A DNA stretch of 39,344 nucleotides, from contig JBCCJA010000038.1 of the NCBI GenBank assembly GCA_039045975.1, forward strand, positions 1-39,344, written 5' to 3'. Positions within the stretch are counted from its first letter, which is position 1; every line of letters begins with the position of its first letter. The translations under genes and the position numbers were made by a program. Positions 33,223 to 39,344 of this stretch are shown piece after piece. Source of the DNA: JBCCJA01 sp039045975. Its GTDB lineage: Bacteria; Planctomycetota; Planctomycetia; Planctomycetales; Planctomycetaceae. The notes under the pieces are model-generated. The model was not told the origin of the DNA. It ran no database searches and saw only the letters and a list, made by a program, of their open reading frames with translations.

Positions 33223-34398
33223 TCAGAATTCACCGACCACATTCCCGTCCGACTTCGACACGAGGAATTCCAACACCGAGTTGATCGATGCCCCGTTCGC
33301 CGGCGGCTGCTCCGAGCCGGGCGTAATGTCCGCGTCGATATTCTCACTGATGAAGCGGACCGAGCCGTCACCGAGCACGAACTGGGCACCGCCCGGGTGC
33401 CGGCTCGAATAGCGGAACTGGGCGTTGAAACGCTCGAAAGTCGCGATCGTGCCGTCGCCGTTGGTATCGGGATTCGGATTGATCCCGACGAGCGCGAAGA
33501 CACCCAGCGATCCGTCGCCGCCGTCGGACTGAAACGCGCGGGACACCGGACCGACGTGCGTCAACGCCGCGAGCGTGCGGCTATTATCGGCCGGGTCGAG
33601 AATAATATCGTACGCCTTTTCACCGATAAGAATCGTGTTCGACAGTCCGTCGGTAATGTCCCGGATCCGGACGCGGCTCCAGAGCCCGAATACCCCGTCA
33701 AACTCTGCCGGCCGACATTCGCGATCGGCAGGATCGCCGTCGGCATCGGTCCCGGTCGGCTGCTGGATATTTGCGGGGTGAAATCCGCGGGTGCTGTGAC
33801 TCGCGATATAGTTCATGACCGGTACGTTAAACTGAATCGCGGGGTTGAACGCCGGGGTAAAATCACCGTTCATCCGCCCCGCGGTACTCGCGTTGCGGAT
33901 CGTGAAGAATTCGTGCAACACGGGCGCCGCGTCGGAAGGGCAGACGTAAGTATCGATCTGCCGCTGGAAGCTCTGGGCCAACTGATTGCCCGCCGCAAGA
34001 TTCTGGGCCATCTCCTGCGTCGTCCGGCGGCCGACGCCGAGCTCTTCGTAGAGCTGCGTCTCCTCGACGAAGGGCAGGATCATCGCGTTCCACAACCAAC
34101 CCGAGTCGTTCCGCGCGACTCCGCCGGCGGCACACAACGCGACCGGATCGCCCCCGGCGTTCTGGAACTGATACGCCGCGTTCATCGAGGGCGTAACACC
34201 CGGCGGGAACGTCAGGTGCACGTCGTGGTAGTTGTGCAGCGCGATCCCGATCTGCTTCAGGTTGTTCTTGCACGCCGTCCGCCGGGCCGCCTCACGCGCC
34301 TGCTGCACCGCCGGCAACAACAACGCCACGATGATCGCGATGATCGCGATCACCACCAGCAGTTCGATCAGCGTGAAGCCGCGTCTGTTACGAGACAT
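33223..34398 (-). CDS. DUF1559 prepilin-like (type II pseudopilin) protein
   Basis: The 391-residue product starts with a type IV pilin N-terminus: RRGFTLIELLVVIAIIAI (residues ~5-22; cleavage before Phe), then AREAARRTACKNNLKQIGIALHNYHD. The C-terminus has the family end SSRHPGGAQFVLGDGSVRFIS. GGAGGA at a good spacing supports ATG 34398; an ATG at 34428 would bury the pilin motif. Members are numerous in planctomycetes and uncharacterised. A TTGATA-like -35 at 34458-34463 (minus strand) suggests its own promoter. The lipoprotein gene follows. Confidence 0.92.
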   Translation of the reverse strand: MSRNRRGFTLIELLVVIAIIAIIVALLLPAVQQAREAARRTACKNNLKQIGIALHNYHDVHLTFPPGVTPSMNAAYQFQNAGGDPVALCAAGGVARNDSGWLWNAMILPFVEETQLYEELGVGRRTTQEMAQNLAAGNQLAQSFQRQIDTYVCPSDAAPVLHEFFTIRNASTAGRMNGDFTPAFNPAIQFNVPVMNYIASHSTRGFHPANIQQPTGTDADGDPADRECRPAEFDGVFGLWSRVRIRDITDGLSNTILIGEKAYDIILDPADNSRTLAALTHVGPVSRAFQSDGGDGSLGVFALVGINPNPDTNGDGTIATFERFNAQFRYSSRHPGGAQFVLGDGSVRFISENIDADITPGSEQPPANGASINSVLEFLVSKSDGNVVGEF

Positions 34399-34610
34399 AG
34401 AAGATCCTCCCATGAACGGAGTGATCACGCCTGAGGTTAGCTAGAGATACGTAAGTATATCAAAAAAGCATCTTCGAAAGCGCAGGAAACATCAAAATCA
34501 TCCAAAAAGACACATGCCCGCAAGCGGGAAGGTATTCCGTAAGGCGGCACCGGCTCTCAGGAGATGCGGGCCACGAACGGAAAGCCGGTGCAACCCGCCG
34601 CCAACCCGCA

Positions 34611-35747
34611 TCACGCCCGCGGGACCTGCTGCGTGACGCAGTGGACGCCGCCCCCACCTTCGCCCAGCACGCGGCCGTCGATCTCGACCACGTCGCGGCC
34701 GTCGAACGCCTCACGCAGCACACCCAGCGGCCGCTCGTCTTGTCGCCGCTCGCGCGTGACCGGCACCAACACACAGCCGTTCGCGATGTAGAAATTCAGA
34801 TGCGAGATGTCGCCGTCGAGCGGCACCCCGATCACCTCGATGTCGCGGCCCTTCGCGTCGGTCGCGGCTTCGAGTCGCCGCTTCGCGTCGGCACAGATCG
34901 GGTAGTTCACGTCGGTTTTGTCGTCCGTCGTGTGCAGCAGCACCGTCCCCGGCTTCGCGAACGCCGCCAGACCGTCGACGTGCCCGTCGGTGATCGGGTC
35001 GGGCTCCAGCCCCTTGCCGAGCCAGAGCACCTTGTCCGCCCCGAGCGATTCCCGAAGTCGCCGCTCCACCGCCCCGCGACCGACCGCGCGATTCCGATTC
35101 TTATGTAATAAGCACTGCTCGGTCGTCAGCAGCGTCCCCTCGCCGTCGGCCGCCACGGCACCGCCTTCCAACACGAGATCGACCCGATACATCGCCAAGC
35201 CCAAGTGCGCACTCAGCCGGGCCTTTAATAGTGCGTCATCTCTATAGGGCGGGAATTTCCCACCCCAGCCGTTAAACGTAAATCCGGCGACCCGCCGGTC
35301 CCCCGCGTCATTCACGACGACCATCGGGCCCGTGTCACGGGCCCAGCCGTCGTCGCACGGCAGGTCGACCAACTCGATTTCTCGACTCAACAGACGCGTC
35401 GCGTGCCGACGCTCGTCGGATCGCACGACCATCAGCACCGGCTCGTAACCGGCCAAGCGGTTCGCCACGTCCGCCCACTGACGCCGGACCTCCCGCATCG
35501 AAAAACCCGACCCACGCCAATTATTCGGTGGCGGCATGACCATCACCGTCGATTCGTGCGGCTCCCACTCGGCGGGATAGCGATAACCGTCCGCCGCCGG
35601 CGTCGATCGCCCGACGAGCTCCACACCGGTCGACCCGTAAGCGGGCATCCCGTCCCGACCGCCTTCCCGAGCCCCTAACACCGCGGGGCCGGCGACAACC
35701 CCCGCCGCCGCACACCCGCCATAGGTCAACAAGTCCCGACGCCGCAT
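34611..35747 (-). CDS. Exported agmatine deiminase / peptidylarginine deiminase family protein
   Basis: The 378-residue product belongs to the guanidino-modifying superfamily (agmatine deiminase, PPAD-like). It has PAEWEPHESTVMVMPPP near residue 60, WARDTGP, VLEGGAVAADGEGTLL, DGHVDGLAAF with catalytic His, and the terminal GGGGVHCVTQQ with Cys370 as nucleophile. Agmatine deiminase is normally cytoplasmic, but the N-terminus MRRRDLLTYGGCAAAGVVAG is Tat-signal-like. GAGGGG precedes the ATG. It could act on agmatine or on peptidyl-arginine outside the membrane. Confidence 0.87.
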   Translation of the reverse strand: MRRRDLLTYGGCAAAGVVAGPAVLGAREGGRDGMPAYGSTGVELVGRSTPAADGYRYPAEWEPHESTVMVMPPPNNWRGSGFSMREVRRQWADVANRLAGYEPVLMVVRSDERRHATRLLSREIELVDLPCDDGWARDTGPMVVVNDAGDRRVAGFTFNGWGGKFPPYRDDALLKARLSAHLGLAMYRVDLVLEGGAVAADGEGTLLTTEQCLLHKNRNRAVGRGAVERRLRESLGADKVLWLGKGLEPDPITDGHVDGLAAFAKPGTVLLHTTDDKTDVNYPICADAKRRLEAATDAKGRDIEVIGVPLDGDISHLNFYIANGCVLVPVTRERRQDERPLGVLREAFDGRDVVEIDGRVLGEGGGGVHCVTQQVPRA

Positions 35748-35841
35748 AAGAACCCCTCACCCGACACAGACCGCCGTCACTTAAGGGCCGGCCTCCGGCG
35801 TCCGTTATTTCATCCTTGGACCATACTTTGACGGGCGGGTG

Positions 35842-35862
35842 GCACTGGCCTTCAGCCAGTGC
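35842..35862. repeat. Short palindrome in the 35748-35904 gap
   Basis: GCACTGGC and GCCAGTGC form a perfect 8-bp stem around CTTCA. No T-run follows. It is probably another dispersed hairpin. Confidence 0.6.
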
Positions 35863-35904
35863 TTCTTTGACATTCGGAATAACAGTCAGACAAGGCGCGA
35901 CGCC

Positions 35905-36444
35905 TCACCCCGCAGTGTCCGCAATCTCCCACAACCCGTGCTCCGCCCCGCCCTGCAGGAATACGGCGATCCGGCCGCGGCCCGGCAGTTCCATCGACGC
36001 GATCGCGACCTCCGCCCCCGCGGCGGCCGCCGCCGCGACCGCCGCGTCGAGGTCGTCCACGAGAAAATAGGGCCGCACGACCGCCGTCTCGGTCGCCCGT
36101 AACGGGGCCCGCACGCCAACCAGGCCGCCGCCCGACAACGCCGCCGTCCGCGCGTTGCCCAACACCGGGTCGGGCCCGCCGAACGTCACGCCGAGCATCG
36201 CGGCGTAGCTCGCACAAACCGCGTCGACCTCCGTGCTGACGATTTCTAAATAATGGACTTTCATCGAGGCTCCCGTATCGGGCTTCTGTCCGGTCCCGGC
36301 CGACGGGCCGTCGGCCGGCCCGTCGTCACCGCCCGCGACCGCGTCGGTCTGCGACGTGCACCCGGCCTGCATCGCCGCCAGCCACGGCCAAGCCATCACC
36401 GCCGGGCCGAGACGCAGCACGTCACGTCGGGTCGACTCGCTCAT
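35905..36444 (-). CDS. Exported VOC/glyoxalase-fold protein with Tat-lipoprotein signal
   Basis: The 179-residue product begins MSESTRRDVLRLGPAVMAWP and contains MQAGC (lipobox-like, Cys29), an acidic-Gly-rich linker (30-59), then MKVHYLEIVSTEVDAV and VRPYFLVDDLDAAVAAAAAA, typical of the VOC fold. Cytoplasmic homologues normally begin at the MKVHYLEI point, so a secretion signal has been fused in front. Metal-site residues are only partly visible, so activity is unknown. It is co-directional with the agmatine deiminase-like gene, 157 bp apart. Confidence 0.82.
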   Translation of the reverse strand: MSESTRRDVLRLGPAVMAWPWLAAMQAGCTSQTDAVAGGDDGPADGPSAGTGQKPDTGASMKVHYLEIVSTEVDAVCASYAAMLGVTFGGPDPVLGNARTAALSGGGLVGVRAPLRATETAVVRPYFLVDDLDAAVAAAAAAGAEVAIASMELPGRGRIAVFLQGGAEHGLWEIADTAG

Positions 36445-36548
36445 CGGCGGCTTTCGGAAAGGCCCGCGTCCGTGCGACCGGAACAGGCGGTTACACGCTC
36501 GGTTTCCCGCGGTCGGTGAGTCTTCGGGACGGTGCGACCGAATTCAAA

Positions 36549-36587
36549 ATCATCTTGTCGCTTCGCGACCCGACCGAAGGTCGGGCC
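36549..36587. repeat. Solitary arm of repeat family B
   Basis: Inverted orientation, with CCCGACC/GGTCGGG around a three-base loop, then TCGC/GCGA and CAAGATGA. It matches the arms at 5155-5296 and 21807-21947 but no partner arm is found within about 150 bp on either side. It lies 12 bases from the stop of the next gene. Confidence 0.75.
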
Positions 36588-36599
36588 AACACCAAGCAT

Positions 36600-38072
36600 T
36601 CACGACGGGTCGAACCCGTATTTCACCGCGAGCCGCCTCGTGACATCGTCGAGGTCGGCTTTCAGATCGGTCCAGATCTGCTGACGCTCGTCGGCTCCGG
36701 CGATGATCGCCTCGCGCTGCGAGCCGCGGACCGACGCCAAGTTACTGCTCCGCGTCCGCACGCTCGAACCCTGCCAGCCGACGTTCCACGGCCCGACGTT
36801 CACCCAGCCCGGCCGGAAGTCTTGCTCGATCACGATCGAGCCTTCCGCCGCGTCGACCCGCACGATCTGCCCCCGCATCGACGCCGACAGGGCCCGGAAC
36901 CGCTGTGCCGCCCGGTTGCCGAACTCGATCGCGGCGACGTCGACGTCCTCGATCGGCAGGTCGAGCAGGCGGTCGGCATAGCGGTCGCCCCAACCCGACA
37001 GGTTCGACCGCGGCCCGGCCGTCTCGACCGCGCGTTCGAAGTCGCGGACCATCCGTTTGATCTTCTCCAGGTACCGCTCCGTCTGCTTCGCGACGCGGTC
37101 TTCCGGAACGGCCTCGCGGCCCGGCACGGCCGCCGACGACGCCACGCCGGCCGGCCCCGTCCCCGCGACGTCACGCCGCGAGAAGAGCGCCAACAGCGTG
37201 ATCTGCCGCAGCTGGTGGTCGTCGAGGATCGCGTCGAGCTCGATCTCGTTCTCGACCGTGATCGCCGTCGCCGACTCGAACGCCGGCAGCGACAGCCCAA
37301 GGTCGGCCATCGTCGCGAGGAAAACCTCCTTCGCCAGATCGGGCGAGACGGGCGGCGTCCCGTCATACGACAGACGGATGCGGCCGTGGATCGCGTCGTC
37401 GACCACCACCTCCAGCGACACGCCGGCCAACTGTGTGAAGCCCGCCGTCGCGGCCCGCAACTCGACGCCCTCGAAGCCCTCCGCCGCGAGCCCCTCCGCC
37501 ACGATCGCCGGCGAGAACAGGTCGGCCGTGTCGAGCGCCATCAGGAACGGCAAACCGCGACCCAACGCCTCCAGCAGATACGGCGAGAAAGACCCGACAC
37601 GGTCGCCCCGCAGCCAGCGGGCCGCCTCCTGACGTACCGCCGGGCGGACGACCGCGAACTCCGTCGGCCCGGTGCGGACATAGATCCGGTCGTCGCCGTA
37701 GCGGATCGGGAACCCGGCGAGCGTCTCGTCGGCGTCGGCCTCGGTCAGCAGGCCGTCGATCGGGTCGGGCGAATGGGTCGTGACGACGCACGTCGTCCAC
37801 GTCGGCTCTTCACGACCGGGGCGGACGATCGTCCCGGACAGCACCGTCGCGGTCCACGGCGGGACGGTCGCTTCACCGACCGCCAGACGCTCCGCCGACC
37901 GCTCGGCCCAGCGGTTCTCGACCGCCCGCGACGTCTGCAGCAGCCCGCCGACGTCGATCGCGACGACGGCGTTGATATCGCCCGGCAAAGGCGGCGCGGC
38001 CGACACCGGGCCGCCGCCGAGGACGGCGACCACCGCCGCCCATCGGCTCACTCGCAATGAAAAGACCGCCAC
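36600..38072 (-). CDS. Large exported protein of unknown function
   Basis: The 490-residue product starts GTG with GGAG 6 bases upstream. The N-terminus MAVFSLRVSRWAAVVAVLGG is a signal peptide cleaved near PVSA (about residue 25). The remainder is an acidic, mixed alpha/beta protein with no motif I recognise; a helical heptad-like stretch (about 315-345, RVAKQTERYLEKIKRMVRDFE) is probably a coiled coil. The first part, DINAVVAIDVGGLLQT, resembles exported planctomycete proteins of unknown role. It is not part of an obvious operon. Confidence 0.8.
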   Translation of the reverse strand: MAVFSLRVSRWAAVVAVLGGGPVSAAPPLPGDINAVVAIDVGGLLQTSRAVENRWAERSAERLAVGEATVPPWTATVLSGTIVRPGREEPTWTTCVVTTHSPDPIDGLLTEADADETLAGFPIRYGDDRIYVRTGPTEFAVVRPAVRQEAARWLRGDRVGSFSPYLLEALGRGLPFLMALDTADLFSPAIVAEGLAAEGFEGVELRAATAGFTQLAGVSLEVVVDDAIHGRIRLSYDGTPPVSPDLAKEVFLATMADLGLSLPAFESATAITVENEIELDAILDDHQLRQITLLALFSRRDVAGTGPAGVASSAAVPGREAVPEDRVAKQTERYLEKIKRMVRDFERAVETAGPRSNLSGWGDRYADRLLDLPIEDVDVAAIEFGNRAAQRFRALSASMRGQIVRVDAAEGSIVIEQDFRPGWVNVGPWNVGWQGSSVRTRSSNLASVRGSQREAIIAGADERQQIWTDLKADLDDVTRRLAVKYGFDPS

Positions 38073-38233
38073 GACTCGCTCCGGCTGAGAAATCTCTCGC
38101 CGTCACGGTAACGGGCGGCCTCGCCACGAACGAGACCCTGATGAGAAAGCCGTCGCCGGAACGACGGCTCACCCCACACGGTCACGAAGACCTCGATCCC
38201 GACCAGACGCCGGGCGTCACGCGGAAACCGACC

Positions 38234-38554
38234 TCAGTGCAGCCGAACACGGTTCGGGGCGTTGCCCTGCGTGTACGTGAAGTCTTGGACGAAGTCCGGG
38301 AAGCCCGGGATCTCGGCCCGCGTCGGCACGGCGTTCGGGCTGATCGCCGCCGTCGACGGGCGACGCCAGTCATTCCGCACGTGGGCCCGCGGCCGGGCGA
38401 CGTGCTGCGGCTGCGCGACGTACCGCGGCTGGACCCGGTGCACCTGCCGCGCCGCCGGACGCCGCCGGAACAGATCGAACAGCCCCGCGTCGGCCGACGC
38501 GGCGGGCAACACGAACGCGACGCCGAGGGCGGCCATCAACAACTGACGCGACAT
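38234..38554 (-). CDS. Small exported protein, basic
   Basis: The 106-residue product has a clear signal peptide (MSRQLLMAALGVAFVLPAAS) and AGGAG at a good spacing, which fixes the ATG at 38554. The mature part is Arg/Gln/His-rich with a repetitive centre (RPAARQVHRVQPRYVAQPQH) and a more ordered tail IPGFPDFVQDFTYTQG. I recognise no family. Confidence 0.7.
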   Translation of the reverse strand: MSRQLLMAALGVAFVLPAASADAGLFDLFRRRPAARQVHRVQPRYVAQPQHVARPRAHVRNDWRRPSTAAISPNAVPTRAEIPGFPDFVQDFTYTQGNAPNRVRLH

Positions 38555-38769
38555 CGAATCTCTCCTGACTGGGAACACGGCCCGCAGACGATCGTACGAC
38601 GTTCGGGGGCCATCCCGTGGGATATTTCTGGCGATGTGGGCCTGCTCACCCCGTCGAGGACGGACGGAGCGCGAGCGGATATTCGATCGAGCCGATCACA
38701 CCGCGAGATCGACCCGGGCGAGAGCGGCCGGCCTCACGGCGACGTCTAACCTGGCCCAACACGGGCCGA

Positions 38770-39084
38770 TCAATAACGACCGAACCCGCGGCGACCGAAG
38801 CCGCCGTACCCGTAACCGCCATACCCGTAGCCGTACCGCGGGCCGACCTGATACCCGCCATACCCGAAGCGATTAAAACCGCCATAGCCGTAGCCGCCGA
38901 ACCGTGACCGGGCCGACACGCCCCCGACAAAGCCGCGGTTAAACCCGACCCCACGTCGGGCAAACGCCGCACTGCGGGCGAAACCGCCGGAACGGAAACC
39001 GCCGCGGAAAGCCGCCTCGGCATCGGGCGCCGAAAACCCGGCGGCGGCCAGAACAGCGGCGGCGATGAGCACTTTACGGAACAT
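38770..39084 (-). CDS. Exported Gly/Tyr/Phe-rich protein
   Basis: The 104-residue product begins MFRKVLIAAAVLAAAGFSAP (signal peptide, cleavage near AEA, residue 24). The mature part is low-complexity: Gly/Arg/Phe repeats, then GGYGYGG-type repeats to the C-terminus. Such sequences are typical of envelope or matrix proteins with self-association. ATG 39084 has GGGGA upstream. No catalytic motif exists. Confidence 0.7.
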   Translation of the reverse strand: MFRKVLIAAAVLAAAGFSAPDAEAAFRGGFRSGGFARSAAFARRGVGFNRGFVGGVSARSRFGGYGYGGFNRFGYGGYQVGPRYGYGYGGYGYGGFGRRGFGRY

Positions 39085-39344
39085 AATAAGATCCCCGGAA
39101 GAAATTTTAAGAATTCGCCGCGTGTGACCGGCGAGGACATGTTCGTGCCCTTCGGACGGCCCGAGCCGGGACGCTCTTACGCCTGCGACGTTTCGTCGCA
39201 TCAACAACGCGATCGCCGACCGGGCGGCGCACGTGGCGTGAAAGAGCGACTCGGCACTGTTGACCGACCAAACAAGCCCGCGGCCCGGGCCCGGGCGGAG
39301 GGGGCGACCCCGCAGCAACACCCACAAAAGCGCGCCCCGCCGGC
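39085..39344. other. End of window, gene-free 260 bp
   Basis: I see no supported gene. A short ACAAGCCCGCGGC block near 39270 resembles the start of the family C2 arm at 14951; the rest is GC-rich without clear structure. Confidence 0.4.

Overview
The window is chromosomal DNA from a GC-rich planctomycete, most likely class Planctomycetia. The evidence is a DUF1549/DUF1553 gene followed by a DUF1501 gene, a DUF1559 prepilin-like protein beside a small lipoprotein, many exported proteins of unknown function, tandem triple zinc-ribbon proteins, and numerous short structured intergenic repeats. I found no rRNA, tRNA, CRISPR array, prophage or complete insertion sequence. About 36 protein genes are supported, one of them frameshifted.

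Layout. 1-1165: two tandem paralogous zinc-ribbon proteins (+). 1173-4998 (-): the translation cluster infC-rpmI-rplT-pheS, preceded by fliM; pheT is not adjacent. 5359-7940 (-): proA and a glutamate dehydrogenase. 8378-8869 (+): an AT-hook, coiled-coil, winged-helix-like DNA-binding protein with a good terminator. 9251-10507 (-): a PlsC-type acyltransferase. 10732-14922 (+): ispA-dxs, overlapping by one base, then an exported protein. 15268-19894: a membrane protein with a degenerate GGDEF domain, a HEAT-like exported protein, a beta-propeller protein and a Tat-type calcineurin phosphoesterase. 20045-21708 (-): two tandem Bpt/ATE-family aminoacyl-tRNA-protein transferases joined by a GTGA overlap. 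22048-24546 (+): a CDF metal transporter, a rhomboid protease and a small zinc-ribbon protein. 24744-28102 (+): the DUF1549/DUF1501 pair. 28114-28451 (-): a small membrane protein gene with a one-base frameshift. 28795-32573: a transglutaminase-like exported protein, a short LeuA/NifV-family synthase and a 75-residue protein. 32729-39084 (-): a run of mostly exported proteins.

The most unusual content is between the genes. At least five families of short structured repeats are visible. Several have a REPIN-like form: two hairpin arms in inverted orientation around a spacer. One family (142 and 141 bp copies plus a solitary arm) shows compensatory stem changes between arms. Another carries a GTAG foot, like the REP sequences mobilised by RAYT transposases. 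A 135-bp MITE-like element starts exactly where a 70-bp dispersed repeat ends. One inverted-repeat element supplies the last codons and stop of a coding sequence. No transposase is in the window, so any driving enzyme must be elsewhere.

Metabolic genes point to isoprenoid precursor synthesis (dxs, ispA), proline and glutamate metabolism, phospholipid acylation and a leucine- or citrate-type Claisen condensation. All functional calls rest on motif recognition by eye.
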